This document shows positions 9,258 through 21,866 of a stretch of 38,481 bases of DNA, piece after piece. Positions within the stretch are counted from its first letter, which is position 1. Each line of letters opens with the position of its first letter. Both the position numbers and the translations under genes were made by a program. This DNA comes from Betaproteobacteria bacterium. Lineage in GTDB: Bacteria; Pseudomonadota; Gammaproteobacteria; Burkholderiales; SG8-39. The notes beneath the pieces were generated by a model. It was not told the origin of the DNA and ran no database searches. It saw only the letters and a list, made by a program, of their open reading frames with translations. The stretch covers positions 1 to 38,481 of the forward strand of contig CANKAJ010000037.1 of the NCBI GenBank assembly GCA_947479645.1. The letters run 5' to 3'.

Positions 9258-9457
9258 ACAACTGTCTTGAAAGCTGGGGACAAAATAGGATAAAGCAGGT
9301 ACTTCTCAAGCATTGGAAAAACAATCCAGAATCTGTCCACCGTCCGCCCCCAGGCTTTTCCACAACTTTTCAACAGCCCGGAACCGCGCCAATAAAGGCT
9401 GTAGCGTAGTTATCCTCAGAAAAATGCATCCTTATTACTATTATTAAGGAATATTAA
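9258..9457. other. oriC: Probable replication origin (oriC) with DnaA boxes and DnaA-trio element
   Basis: This 200-base gap between dnaA and dnaN contains two near-consensus DnaA boxes in the same direction: TTTTCCACA (9356-9364) and TTATCCTCA (9410-9418), each one mismatch from TTATCCACA. Thirteen bases after the second box, TTATTACTATTATTA (9432-9446) reads on the complementary strand, 3' to 5', as AAT-AAT-GAT-AAT-AAT, that is five units of the DnaA-trio motif. The final 40 bases are very AT-rich and lead into the dnaN ribosome site AAGGA. The order box, spacer, trio, AT-rich DNA matches the known basal unwinding system. Origin function is inferred. Confidence 0.75.
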
Positions 9458-13010
<3,553 letters not shown>

Positions 13011-13090
13011 ACATCGTTCATAAAACCAGGGGGGATCCCTTGTGCGCTCTACGTCGGGCGGTCAGGGAGGGCACGCTGTCCTTGGCTTCC

Positions 13091-13113
13091 CACAATCAAC
13101 GCGATTGATTGTG
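13091..13113. repeat. Hairpin between convergent gyrB and topB
   Basis: CACAATCAA (13091-13099) and TTGATTGTG (13105-13113) form a nine-pair stem with loop CGCGA, roughly 80 bases after the gyrB stop and 40 bases after topB. There is no U tract on either side, so it may protect mRNA ends or work with Rho rather than act as an intrinsic terminator. Confidence 0.5.
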
Positions 13114-13153
13114 CCTGGGATCCTTCTAGTCAAGGATGTAGTGAAAACCGTAC

Positions 13154-15784
13154 TCAGGCCGCAACAGCTTTGGCTTTCTTGCCGGCTCCAGCAGCTTTTT
13201 TCTCGCGGACTTCAAACTCGAATCCAATGTTGCCGTCCGGTTTTCTTACAAGATAGGCCGAAAACGGTCGACCCTTCTTGGATATGAATCGATGCAGCAA
13301 GTCTGTTTTCCCGGTACTTAGCAGTTTCTGAACCTGTTCCCGCTCAATTGAACGCTGCAAAATAACTTTTCCGGAACGAAAGTCACAGGTACGTACTTCC
13401 CCAACGGATTTCTCACATACATACGCCATCGGCATTTCAAATACGTGACTGGCGCATTTCGGACATGCTCCAACCGATTCCTGACCTGAAAAATCGACAG
13501 GGGTAAGGTCATCAGCGTTGCTTTGTCCGAAATCAAACTCAGTGCGAAACTCATCATTGAGTTTAACCACAGCTGAAAATGGCTTGCCCATTCGGCTCCT
13601 GAATCCCTGCAACGGGCCGATCGACCGCTTCTCAAACAGCTCGGAAACCTCTTCGACTGAAAACTCGCGACTGGAGACCACTTTCCAGACTGCCAGATCA
13701 CAGTTCTGGCACAGGAATTTTCGATAATTCTCATTAACTATGCCTCCGCACTTTGGGCATGGCGCCGCAACAGTCGCGTAGGCGGTATCGGGAATATCGC
13801 CAACCTTGATACGCTGGACCAGTTCCTGTGTAAGCGAAGTGATGTGCTCCATGAATTCTTCGCGGCCGAGTTTGCCCTTCTCCATCTGCTTCAGCTTGAA
13901 TTCCCAGTCACCAGTCAGTTCCGGAGAACGTAATTCTTCGATGCCGAAATGTCGCAGAGCGAATAGCAGTGAGAACGCCTTTGGGGTCGGCACCAGCTCG
14001 CGTTGGTTGCGGTGGATGTATTCTTCCAGCAGCAGGCCTTCAATGATGGATGCTCGCGTGGCGGGTGTTCCCAAACCCTTTTCTCTCATTGCCGCTCGCA
14101 AATCCTCATCCTCGACCAACTTGCCTGCACCTTCCATTGCCGACAACAGCGTTGCTTCAGTAAATCGAGCCGGAGGCTTGGTCTGATTGGCTTCTACTGC
14201 AACCTCAAGGGTTTTCACGGTTTCCTTGGGTGTAATTGCCGGCAGGTTTTCATTTTCGCCCTGCGCTGCACGCCCATAGACAGTTAACCAGCCGGGATTA
14301 ACCAGCACCTTACCCTCGGTTTTGAATCGGTGAGTCTCCACTTCTGTAATACGTGTTGTCTGCAGATACTCGGCTGCAGGATAAAAAACGGCCAAAAAGC
14401 GGCGCACCACCAGATCATAAATCTTCGCCTCAGCCTCATTCAGCGATTTTGGCGTTTGCAATGTCGGAATAATGGCGAAGTGGTCGGATATCTTGCTGTT
14501 GTCAAATACACGTTTATTCGGCTTGACCCAGCCTGACTTCAGAATCTGTGTGGCAAACGAGGCGAACTCGGTACCTTTGAGTTCTTTGAGCGTTTCGGTA
14601 ACGGTTTCAAGGTAATCCTCAGGCAAGGCGCGTGCGTCGGTTCTTGGATAGGTGAGTACCTTGTGCTTTTCGTACAAGGCCTGGGCCAGTGACAAAGTCG
14701 TACGGGCAGAAAAGCCGAAGCGGCTGTTACCCTCGCGCTGCAGGCTGGTCAAATCGAACAGCAACGGTGACAGTTGAGTTGTTGGCTTGGTCTCTTCGGT
14801 CGCCTTCCCGGGTTTGCCCACACAGGCAGCAACGATGGCTTCGGCCTTATCCAATTGCCACAGGCGTTCAGGTCGGCGCTCGCCGTCGTCATCTTTCTTG
14901 AAGTCGACATCAAACCAGCGGCCAGGATATTCTCCAGCTGTTGCAAGAAAGTTAGCATGCACTTCCCAATAGTCCCTTGATACAAAACGCTTGATCTTCT
15001 CCTCGCGCTCAACCAGTACGGCGAGCGTCGGTGTCTGGACGCGACCTACCGTCGTTTTGTAAAAACCCCCTTCTTTGGAGTTGAAGGCGGTCATAGCGCG
15101 TGTGCCATTAATGCCGATCAGCCAGTCAGACTCGGATCTGCAGACGGCTGCATCAGCCAGCGGACGCATTTCAATATCTCCGCGAAGCTTCTCAAAACCC
15201 TCGCGGATTGCGGATTGGGTCATTGATTGCAGCCACAAACGCTCTACCGGTTTGGAAATCCCGGTGTGCTGCATGATGTAGCGGAATATCAATTCACCTT
15301 CACGCCCGGCATCGCAAGCGTTGATTGCCCCGTTGACATCCTTGCGTTTGAGCAGTTTGGTCAACAATTTCAGCCGGTCTTCGGTGCGCTCAATGGGTTT
15401 GAGGTCAAAGTGTGGCGGAATTACCGGCAAATTTGCGAAGGACCATTTACCTCGCTTAACCTCGACCCCTTCGGGGGCTACAAGCTGCAGCAGATGCCCG
15501 ATCGCAGATGACAACACATAGCTGTCACTCTCGTAATAGTCACCGTGTCGAGTAAAGCCACCCAGAGCCCGCGCAATATCATTTGCAACAGAGGGCTTCT
15601 CGGCGATGATCAATCGCTTGCTGGCGGAATCCGAAACTGCTGCAGTCCGTTTCTTCGCGGATTTGCTGGCCGTCTTAACGGCGGTAGCGCGAACTGGCGC
15701 GGCTACCACTGAAGCACCATCAGTCGATGCGACGCGGGTACGCTTTTTTTTGACAGCAGAAGGTAACTTTGTTTTGGTTGCCAC
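13154..15784 (-). CDS. topB: DNA topoisomerase III-type enzyme (type IA)
   Basis: Type IA topoisomerases cut one strand through a tyrosine and pass the other strand, resolving precatenanes and recombination joints. The 876 residues begin with a Lys/Ala/Ser-rich tail (1-55). The Toprim domain follows, with LIIAEKPSVANDIA (catalytic Glu62) and DAGREGE at 158-164. The active-site tyrosine is Tyr379 in VLTYPRTDARALPED. The last 200 residues hold two zinc-ribbon-like modules (CPKCGG with CQNCD, then CPKC with a later Cys pair) and KKGRPFSAYL repeats, and the C-terminus is again Lys/Ala-rich. The start is GTG at 15784 with no clear ribosome site; no other start before the Toprim domain is visible. 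It sits downstream of dprA-smg. Confidence 0.93.
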   Translation of the reverse strand: MATKTKLPSAVKKKRTRVASTDGASVVAAPVRATAVKTASKSAKKRTAAVSDSASKRLIIAEKPSVANDIARALGGFTRHGDYYESDSYVLSSAIGHLLQLVAPEGVEVKRGKWSFANLPVIPPHFDLKPIERTEDRLKLLTKLLKRKDVNGAINACDAGREGELIFRYIMQHTGISKPVERLWLQSMTQSAIREGFEKLRGDIEMRPLADAAVCRSESDWLIGINGTRAMTAFNSKEGGFYKTTVGRVQTPTLAVLVEREEKIKRFVSRDYWEVHANFLATAGEYPGRWFDVDFKKDDDGERRPERLWQLDKAEAIVAACVGKPGKATEETKPTTQLSPLLFDLTSLQREGNSRFGFSARTTLSLAQALYEKHKVLTYPRTDARALPEDYLETVTETLKELKGTEFASFATQILKSGWVKPNKRVFDNSKISDHFAIIPTLQTPKSLNEAEAKIYDLVVRRFLAVFYPAAEYLQTTRITEVETHRFKTEGKVLVNPGWLTVYGRAAQGENENLPAITPKETVKTLEVAVEANQTKPPARFTEATLLSAMEGAGKLVEDEDLRAAMREKGLGTPATRASIIEGLLLEEYIHRNQRELVPTPKAFSLLFALRHFGIEELRSPELTGDWEFKLKQMEKGKLGREEFMEHITSLTQELVQRIKVGDIPDTAYATVAAPCPKCGGIVNENYRKFLCQNCDLAVWKVVSSREFSVEEVSELFEKRSIGPLQGFRSRMGKPFSAVVKLNDEFRTEFDFGQSNADDLTPVDFSGQESVGACPKCASHVFEMPMAYVCEKSVGEVRTCDFRSGKVILQRSIEREQVQKLLSTGKTDLLHRFISKKGRPFSAYLVRKPDGNIGFEFEVREKKAAGAGKKAKAVAA

Positions 15785-16120
15785 GAGTTGGATTTGCGAA
15801 ATAGAGCCGAATCAGAAAAGCGGGCAATGATACGAGCAAGGCCGGGGACTGGCAAGGAAGCATGTCACGAATGACTGGTGCTATTCATTAGAAGCCTGAC
15901 AAACTAGCCCTTACGTCGAAGCCAGTCTGTTGTTTTAAATCACGAACAACGTGTTTAAAGAATATTTCAAATGGGCAACGATTAAAACGGAGCATGCGTC
16001 GATACTTCTCTCATTTTGAAATGAGCAGGTGCCATATAGGAAATGAGAAGTACTTTACTTTGTCAGGCAGGATACTGGTTAAGAAGGTAACAAAGAAGAT
16101 TAAGGCGACGGCGAACCAAT
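15785..16120. other. 336-base noncoding gap between smg and topB with overlapping inverted repeats
   Basis: No protein gene is supported here, and the stretch is more AT-rich than its surroundings. It contains TACTTCTCTCATTT (16003-16016) and AAATGAGAAGTA (16041-16052), which pair over 12 positions with a two-base bulge. A nearer copy, AAATGAG (16019-16025), pairs with CTCATTT (16010-16016). The two hairpins exclude each other. On the minus strand the region is the end of the dprA-smg message or the leader of topB. Confidence 0.55.
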
Positions 16121-16579
16121 TTAGTGCATTTGGCGTTTTTCACCGTCCGGCAGCAACTCATCCAGAATGAGTGTGTCAACGTTGCCGCGCCGGGTCCACA
16201 GCACAATCAACACGATGACCTTGAATTTTTCCAAGCCTACCAGATCAGCATCGATCGCCATGGCCCGCTCAATGATCATTTCACGCAATACGGGAGTAAG
16301 TATGCCCGCACTTTCAAGGAAAGCCAGAAAGCCGCGACTCTCAGTGGTGAGCTTGGCGATTTCGAAACTATTGAAGACGCGCTGCGAACCGCTGGCTTCG
16401 AGGGATTCAGGCAACGGATTTTCGGTGTGACGGGCCAGCCCGCTCAGCCAATCCAGTGCTTCGCTGATATCTTCGTTTTCAAAACCGGCCGCAGACAGTT
16501 TTCTGGAGAGCGTATCGTTGTCCGGATAGCTCTCGGTATGGTAATAATTTTCAAACAGATATACGAGGACATCAAGCAT
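16121..16579 (-). CDS. smg: Smg family protein (DUF494)
   Basis: The 152-residue protein belongs to the Smg/DUF494 family, found next to dprA in many beta- and gammaproteobacteria. Its biochemical role is not established. Family marks are the N-terminus MLDVLVYLFENYY and the C-terminal VLWTRRGNVDTLILDELL before a short basic tail. It is a soluble, mostly helical protein without signal peptide or membrane segment. The start at 16579 is 21 bases past the dprA stop, so the two are probably cotranscribed. The 336-base gap before topB leaves it unclear whether topB belongs to the same unit. Confidence 0.93.
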   Translation of the reverse strand: MLDVLVYLFENYYHTESYPDNDTLSRKLSAAGFENEDISEALDWLSGLARHTENPLPESLEASGSQRVFNSFEIAKLTTESRGFLAFLESAGILTPVLREMIIERAMAIDADLVGLEKFKVIVLIVLWTRRGNVDTLILDELLPDGEKRQMH

Positions 16580-16600
16580 GTGCGGGGAAATTCTTGGGCT

Positions 16601-17689
16601 CTAAATCAAGCGTTGATAAAAGCCTCCTGGAACACTACCAACAAATCCTTCGAGCTCCAGTTGCAACAGCATCGCTGAAACAGCCTCTGTCGTCAAGCCA
16701 GCGCGCATAGCCAAGGTGCTTATATCACAGGGATCAAAGCCCATATATTGTAGTAATTCATTCGTCGTATTCAATGAATTGGGCTTTTGCGGGGCTGCCG
16801 GGATCGATGTCCACCCCAGCTCATCGAGTACATCCTGTGCGTTTTCCACCAACTTTGCGCCTTGTTTGATCAATGAGTGGCAACCCTTGGACAATGGCGA
16901 ATGTATTGATCCCGGTATCGCAAATATGTCCCGCCCCTGATCCGCGGCGAGCCTTGCGGTAATCAGGGATCCGGAGGCCAGTGCTGCCTCAATAACCAGC
17001 ACCCCCCGTGATAGTCCGGCGATGAGACGATTGCGGCGCGGGAAATTGCCGGCCAGCGGTTGTGTCCCTAATGGAAATTCGGTAATCAGAACCCCGGCTA
17101 GGGCAATCTCTGCTGCCAATGCCGTATTTCGGCGCGGATATATCTGGTCGGGTCCGCAACCCATCACTGCAACAGTCGAACCTCGACCGGCCAGTGCGCC
17201 ACGATGTGCTGCAGCATCAATGCCAAGAGCCAGCCCGCTAACGATGGTCATGCCTGCCTCGCTAAGTACGCGAGCAAACTGTTCTGCGTTCACCAATCCT
17301 TGAGGCGTGGCGTTGCGGCTGCCAACCAGTGCCAGGGAGGTTGCGCTCAATAATGCAGGGTCGCCTGTGACATACAGCAGCGCAGGAGGATCTGGGATTT
17401 CAAACAACTGGGCGGGATAAGCCTTGTCGGCAAGTGTCAGAATGGTATTACCGGTCTTTGCTGCCCAGGCAAGCGTTGCGTCAACGGCCTTTTCTCTCCC
17501 ACCCGCCGAGATGGCGGCGGCAACAGTCGATGGCACGACCCGCACAAGCTGATTGCGGTTCGCGGCAAGAATGTTCGAGGGCAAGCCAAAAGCTGACAGC
17601 AGGGAACGATAAAGTACTGGACCAAGACCGGGAACAAGGCTGAGGTTCAGCCATGCTGCGAGGTCCTTCTCGCGCTCGCTCGGAGCCAT
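16601..17689 (-). CDS. dprA: DNA-processing protein DprA (Smf)
   Basis: DprA binds incoming single-stranded DNA during natural transformation and loads RecA. The 362-residue protein has an N-terminal helical (SAM-like) part, LVPGLGPVLYRSLLSAFG, and the Rossmann-like core with LVGSRNATPQG, SGLALGIDAAAHRGAL and FPRRNRLIAGLSRGVLVIEA. A C-terminal winged-helix domain (about 300-362) follows, with LAMRAGLTTEAVSAMLLQLE. The ATG at 17689 is 18 bases past the LysM stop. All domains are present, so the protein should be functional; competence of the host cannot be judged from this window. Confidence 0.96.
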   Translation of the reverse strand: MAPSEREKDLAAWLNLSLVPGLGPVLYRSLLSAFGLPSNILAANRNQLVRVVPSTVAAAISAGGREKAVDATLAWAAKTGNTILTLADKAYPAQLFEIPDPPALLYVTGDPALLSATSLALVGSRNATPQGLVNAEQFARVLSEAGMTIVSGLALGIDAAAHRGALAGRGSTVAVMGCGPDQIYPRRNTALAAEIALAGVLITEFPLGTQPLAGNFPRRNRLIAGLSRGVLVIEAALASGSLITARLAADQGRDIFAIPGSIHSPLSKGCHSLIKQGAKLVENAQDVLDELGWTSIPAAPQKPNSLNTTNELLQYMGFDPCDISTLAMRAGLTTEAVSAMLLQLELEGFVGSVPGGFYQRLI

Positions 17690-17707
17690 GCGCCTGGCAA
17701 CAAGCGG

Positions 17708-18802
17708 TCAGGGTGATTGAATGATGTCGGAAGGCTCTACTGGCCGGGTACTTTCCATCACCAGTGCATAGGACACCGCATCAAATACCCTGAACACGAA
17801 CAACAACCCGTAGCTCTCATCGGGCAGCTTGAATGTCGGCGCGGTGTCACGGGACTTATCTGACTTTGGGTCAGCGACGGTAGAGCCGGCGCGCATGACG
17901 GAAAAAACATGACCTGCTTCAATGCCGTCACGCTTACCCTTGTTGACACTAACCACGGAATACCGACCGGACTCACTGGTCGAAAGGCCGTTGTACATGC
18001 CAATAACACGGCCGCGAATGCGGGTGGTTGGTGCGTGTGGAACGTACTGATTGAGTGTGGGCAAGGCCATTGCAATCAGGCGATCACCGGTGCTTATTTC
18101 CTGCGTGGCGCTTTTGATATCAACAGTTGCCGGTTCCCCATCACGGCGGACACGACCCACCCCTAAAAAGATCGCTTCGTAACCCAGTACAGCCTTGGTT
18201 TCAGGGTCAATCAGCGCTTTGCCAGGACGATAGATTTGCCACTCAGCACTCGTATTGGAGCCAATGCCAGAGACGTAGGCAATGCCACCGGCACCCAGGT
18301 GCACGCGATTTTCCTCAGTTGCGACAATACGTGGTGCGTTATCCAGTCCTGCCGCATCAATGACCAAGGGTTGTGTCAGGAATGGTTCAATAATCTTGGG
18401 CGGGATGGCTGCAATGGCTTCTCTTGGCAGGGTTGAGGACCGCACGCCGGGAGAAAGCTTGACCGTATCGAGCAACGTGAGTTGAGGCGGAGTTTTACTG
18501 CGATCAAGAACCAGAACGTCGCCAGGGAAGATCCGATTGGGATTCTTGACCTGATCCTGGTTGAGACGCCAGATTTCCGGCCAGCGAAAGGGCTCTTTAA
18601 GAAATTTGTTGGCGATGCTCCAGAGGGTATCGCCTTTTTCAACGGTGTAGCGTTCCGGGGCGGAGTCCTGAAGCTTGACGTCGGCGCTTTGCGCAGTCAC
18701 CTGGCAGGCCAGGCTCAGTGACAGGACCGCCAGCAAAGGTCGCAACCCGCGTAACAGGGTTATCCAATCTGGGGTTTGTGCAGCTATGTTAAAGTTGCGC
18801 AT
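17708..18802 (-). CDS. Secreted LysM-domain protein
   Basis: The preferred ATG at 18802 has TGAGGT just upstream and gives 364 residues; a longer start at 18862 adds an unlikely tail. Residues 1-38 look like a signal peptide (hydrophobic LLAVLSLSLACQVTA). A LysM peptidoglycan-binding domain follows at about 51-100, containing YTVEKGDTLWSIANKFL and NPNRIFPGDVLVL. The rest is a conserved region of unknown function with GDRLIAM and RGRVIGMYNG, which I take to be beta-rich. Homologues precede dprA in many betaproteobacteria. It probably binds cell wall in the periplasm; catalytic activity is not apparent. It is divergent from def, with 192 bases between. Confidence 0.9.
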   Translation of the reverse strand: MRNFNIAAQTPDWITLLRGLRPLLAVLSLSLACQVTAQSADVKLQDSAPERYTVEKGDTLWSIANKFLKEPFRWPEIWRLNQDQVKNPNRIFPGDVLVLDRSKTPPQLTLLDTVKLSPGVRSSTLPREAIAAIPPKIIEPFLTQPLVIDAAGLDNAPRIVATEENRVHLGAGGIAYVSGIGSNTSAEWQIYRPGKALIDPETKAVLGYEAIFLGVGRVRRDGEPATVDIKSATQEISTGDRLIAMALPTLNQYVPHAPTTRIRGRVIGMYNGLSTSESGRYSVVSVNKGKRDGIEAGHVFSVMRAGSTVADPKSDKSRDTAPTFKLPDESYGLLFVFRVFDAVSYALVMESTRPVEPSDIIQSP

Positions 18803-18954
18803 GGCAGACCTCATTTCCGGCGTTTGTCCGGTACAAAGCGCTTTTCCAAGCGCCAATAGCAAATCAACGCGTGAATATGGAGTTCGATGCAGTCACTGTA
18901 AAAAGCAGTGAGCAGACCCAATATCACAAGTATTGCATACTATTTACATACTGC

Positions 18955-18973
18955 ATTAGATTTTCCGTCTAAT
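18955..18973. repeat. Inverted repeat upstream of def
   Basis: ATTAGA (18955-18960) and TCTAAT (18968-18973) are perfect six-base arms around a seven-base spacer, 21 bases before the def ATG, within the divergent lysM/def promoter region. The right arm also resembles a -10 box. It could be an operator or part of the def promoter; the short arms make chance possible. Confidence 0.35.
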
Positions 18974-18994
18974 CCTTTCAATTTGCAAGTAATT

Positions 18995-19498
18995 ATGGCA
19001 AGGCTGCCGATACTGCGCTTTCCCGATCCGCGGCTGTACCAAAAAGCGGTACCTGTCACGGTTTTTGATGCCGATTTGCGCTCGCTGATCGCAAATATGG
19101 CAGAAACCATGTACGCCGCGCCTGGCATCGGGCTAGCGGCGACGCAGGTCAATGTACACCGACAGGTCATTGTTATTGATACATCGGAGGATCACAAACG
19201 GCTGCAGGTCTTCATCAATCCGGAGATCATCGAGAGTGTTGGCACACAGTTTTGCGAAGAAGGCTGTTTGTCAGTACCGGGTATCTATGAAGAGGTCGAG
19301 CGCGCCGAACAGATCAAGGTCCGTGCTGCCGACGGAGAAGGCCGAATCTTCACACTGGCCGCCGAGGGATTGCTGGCCGTGTGCATTCAGCACGAAATCG
19401 ATCATCTTAAAGGCAAGGTCTTTGTTGAATATCTGTCCCGACTTAAACAGAGCCGAATTAAGGCAAAATTACAAAAACAGCAGCGCGAAATGGCCTAG
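18995..19498 (+). CDS. def: Peptide deformylase
   Basis: This metalloenzyme removes the formyl group from the first methionine of new proteins. From the ATG at 18995 the product has 167 residues, the usual length, and begins [15 protein letters not shown] longer frame from 18908 adds 29 residues unlike the family. All three catalytic motifs are present: GIGLAATQ at 44-51, EEGCLSVP at 88-95 with metal ligand Cys91, and HEIDH at 133-137 with the two ligand histidines and catalytic Glu134. The gene stands 104 bases before fmt, the enzyme that adds the formyl group. Confidence 0.97.
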   Translation: MARLPILRFPDPRLYQKAVPVTVFDADLRSLIANMAETMYAAPGIGLAATQVNVHRQVIVIDTSEDHKRLQVFINPEIIESVGTQFCEEGCLSVPGIYEEVERAEQIKVRAADGEGRIFTLAAEGLLAVCIQHEIDHLKGKVFVEYLSRLKQSRIKAKLQKQQREMA

Positions 19499-19602
19499 CG
19501 GCGCAGACTGACGGGCAGCTGCAGGGACTCTCCGGATGGAGTGTTCGCCTGATCAGAATTGGCAGGTGTGCCGGTTCTTCATTCTCTTTTTCATTCAATT
19601 TC

Positions 19603-20544
19603 ATGAAACTAATTTTTGCCGGAACGCCCGAGTTTGCTGCGTTCGCACTTGATGCGCTGATCCTGGCTCGTCAGGAGATCGTGCTTGTGCTTACCCAGCC
19701 GGACCGGCCTGCCGGTCGCGGCATGAAATCATTAATGTCGCCAGTCAAGCAGCTGGCGCTAAGTCATCACATTGATGTTTTGCAGCCGACGACGTTGAGG
19801 GATCCGCTGGTACAGGAAAGTCTGCGCCGTATCGGCGCCGATATGATGATTGTTGCCGCCTACGGTCTCATACTGCCGCAGGCCGTCTTGGATATCCCCA
19901 GGCTCGGCGCATTGAATATTCATGCATCGTTGCTGCCGCGCTGGCGTGGCGCGGCGCCGATACAGCGCGCATTGCTGGCTGGCGACCGTGAAACCGGTAT
20001 TTGCATCATGCGCATGGATGCCGGGCTGGATACCGGACCCGTGCTGATGCAAGAAGCGACGCCTGTTGCAGACACCGACACGGCCCAAATGCTGCATGAC
20101 CGGCTCGCTGCCATAGGCGCCCGACTGGTTGTCAACGTCGTGGAAAATATCGAAAAAGGCACGCTTCAGGCGCAGCCGCAGCCCGAGCAGGGTGCGACTT
20201 ACGCGCACAAGATCAGCAAGGCCGATGCCAAAATTGACTGGATGGAAACGGCTGAAGCCATTGATCGCAGGATCAGGGCATTTTCGCCATTTCCAGGAGC
20301 GCATGCCGTGATCAAAGGCGTGGAACTCAAGATGTGGCGTGCGATACCGGAGCAAACAGACTCACCATCACCATCATTACAACCCGGCCAGGTACTGGCG
20401 GCAGGTCCTCAAGGAGTGATTGTGGCTTGCGGTCGGGGAGTGATCAGATTGCTTGAATTACAGCGCCCCGGCGGGAAAAGACTGGCGACCGCCGATTTCC
20501 TGCGGGGGTATTCGATTATTCCCGGCGATTGCTTCGGCGATTGA
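19603..20544 (+). CDS. fmt: Methionyl-tRNA formyltransferase
   Basis: Fmt transfers a formyl group from 10-formyltetrahydrofolate to Met-tRNA(fMet) for translation initiation. The 313 residues match the family, with an N-terminal Rossmann-like domain beginning MKLIFAGTPEFAAFALD. The catalytic set is Asn105, His107 and Asp143 in LGALNIHASLLPRWRGAAPI and GLDTGP. An OB-fold C-terminal domain (about 205-313) contains KISKADAKIDW. There is no clear Shine-Dalgarno sequence before the ATG at 19603; the upstream stretch is pyrimidine-rich. It is followed 20 bases later by rsmB. Confidence 0.97.
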   Translation: MKLIFAGTPEFAAFALDALILARQEIVLVLTQPDRPAGRGMKSLMSPVKQLALSHHIDVLQPTTLRDPLVQESLRRIGADMMIVAAYGLILPQAVLDIPRLGALNIHASLLPRWRGAAPIQRALLAGDRETGICIMRMDAGLDTGPVLMQEATPVADTDTAQMLHDRLAAIGARLVVNVVENIEKGTLQAQPQPEQGATYAHKISKADAKIDWMETAEAIDRRIRAFSPFPGAHAVIKGVELKMWRAIPEQTDSPSPSLQPGQVLAAGPQGVIVACGRGVIRLLELQRPGGKRLATADFLRGYSIIPGDCFGD

Positions 20545-20564
20545 AGAATCAGGAACGACTCAAT

Positions 20565-21866
20565 ATGACCCATACGCTCGCTGACTCTTTTGCACTGGCT
20601 GCGGTGGTGGTCGGACGGGTATTGCAGGGAGACAGTCTTACCAGGGCCATGTCGCAGGTGCGCGCTACAGGAGCGTTGCGCGCGGGCGTGCAGGATCTGG
20701 CCTATTCAGCGCTGCGTGATTTTGGATGTGCCGATGCGGTGCTGGCAAAGCTGACCACCAGGCCACCGGCGGCTTCGTTGCGCGGCTTGTTGCTGGCAGC
20801 GCTGGTCGAATTGCAGCGTGGTCCGCAGGCAGACCATGCTGTTGTGCACCAGGCGGTGGAGGCCGCCGGACGCGTCGCACCACGTGGTGGCGCCGGCGCC
20901 AAAGGCATGGTCAACGCAGTGTTGCGAAATTTTCTGCGGCAGCGAGAATCATTGCTGGCCGGGGTGATGAGTAGCGAAACAGCGCGTTACCGGCATCCAC
21001 AATGGTGGATTGATCAGTTGCGCACTGCCTGGCCTCAGGACTGGGAGCGTCTACTCGTGACGGGCAATGAACCGCCGACGATGATCCTGCGGGTTAATAG
21101 ACGACATGGTGATGGCAGCACTTATCTGCAGCGCCTGCAGGCGCTGGGCATAGGCGCTACCCTGCTGGAACCCCATACGATCCGGCTGGACAGACCCCTC
21201 GCGGTGGAACGCTTGCCGGGATTTGGTGAGGGCGATGTTTCGGTTCAGGACTGGGGGGCGCAACAGGCGGCCATGCTGCTTGATGTGCAGCCAGGCATGC
21301 GTGTTCTGGATGCATGCGCCGCACCTGGCGGCAAGACCGCGCATCTGGCCGAACTTGTCGATTGCGACCTGACCGCTGTGGATATTGACGCGACGCGTCT
21401 TGCTCGCGTCAGTGGCAATCTGCAGCGACTCGGATTGCGCGCGCGCGTATTGGCGTCAGACGCATTGCACATGAATTCCCAATTTCCTGAAAAAAGCTTT
21501 GATCGGATTCTTGCCGATGTCCCCTGCTCGGCATCGGGAGTGGTGCGCCGCCATCCCGACATCAAATGGTTGCGACGCGAATCAGACCTGCGTGCATTTG
21601 CCGCAACCCAGCGCCTGCTGCTTGAGGCACTGTGGCGGCGGCTGGTCCCGGGTGGTAAATTGCTGTACGCCACGTGTTCGGTTTTTCCGCAGGAAAATGC
21701 ACTGCAGATCGACGCATTTCTTGCCAGTCATCCTGAAGCGCGGCAGATGCCATTATCCGGTCTGGCGGCAGGCTTGTACCGCAGCCAGGAATCCCATCCG
21801 GGCCAGTTGTTTCCGGACGCTAACACAGACGGGTTTTTCTACGCGCTGCTGGAAAAACAAAACTGA
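20565..21866 (+). CDS. rsmB: 16S rRNA (cytosine-967-C5)-methyltransferase RsmB
   Basis: RsmB (Sun, Fmu) methylates C967 of 16S rRNA using S-adenosylmethionine. The product from the ATG at 20565 has 433 residues; AGGA lies ten bases upstream, and a longer frame beginning inside fmt is less likely. An N-terminal NusB-like RNA-binding domain (1-140) is followed by the Rossmann methyltransferase domain. That domain has the SAM motif DACAAPGGKTAHL and the two family cysteines, Cys321 in PCSASG and the nucleophile Cys371 in YATCS. Their 50-residue spacing matches E. coli RsmB. The stop TGA shares its A with the ATG of the next gene. Confidence 0.96.
   Translation: MTHTLADSFALAAVVVGRVLQGDSLTRAMSQVRATGALRAGVQDLAYSALRDFGCADAVLAKLTTRPPAASLRGLLLAALVELQRGPQADHAVVHQAVEAAGRVAPRGGAGAKGMVNAVLRNFLRQRESLLAGVMSSETARYRHPQWWIDQLRTAWPQDWERLLVTGNEPPTMILRVNRRHGDGSTYLQRLQALGIGATLLEPHTIRLDRPLAVERLPGFGEGDVSVQDWGAQQAAMLLDVQPGMRVLDACAAPGGKTAHLAELVDCDLTAVDIDATRLARVSGNLQRLGLRARVLASDALHMNSQFPEKSFDRILADVPCSASGVVRRHPDIKWLRRESDLRAFAATQRLLLEALWRRLVPGGKLLYATCSVFPQENALQIDAFLASHPEARQMPLSGLAAGLYRSQESHPGQLFPDANTDGFFYALLEKQN

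Noticed and set aside
9367-9379. TTTTCAACAGCCC in the origin as a copy of the 32.4 kb repeat element
   Set aside because: Thirteen matching bases without the partner arm are expected by chance in a window of this size; mentioned only as a side note.
13091-13113. Intrinsic terminator for gyrB
   Set aside because: The stem is good but no U tract follows on either strand, so it is listed only as a hairpin.
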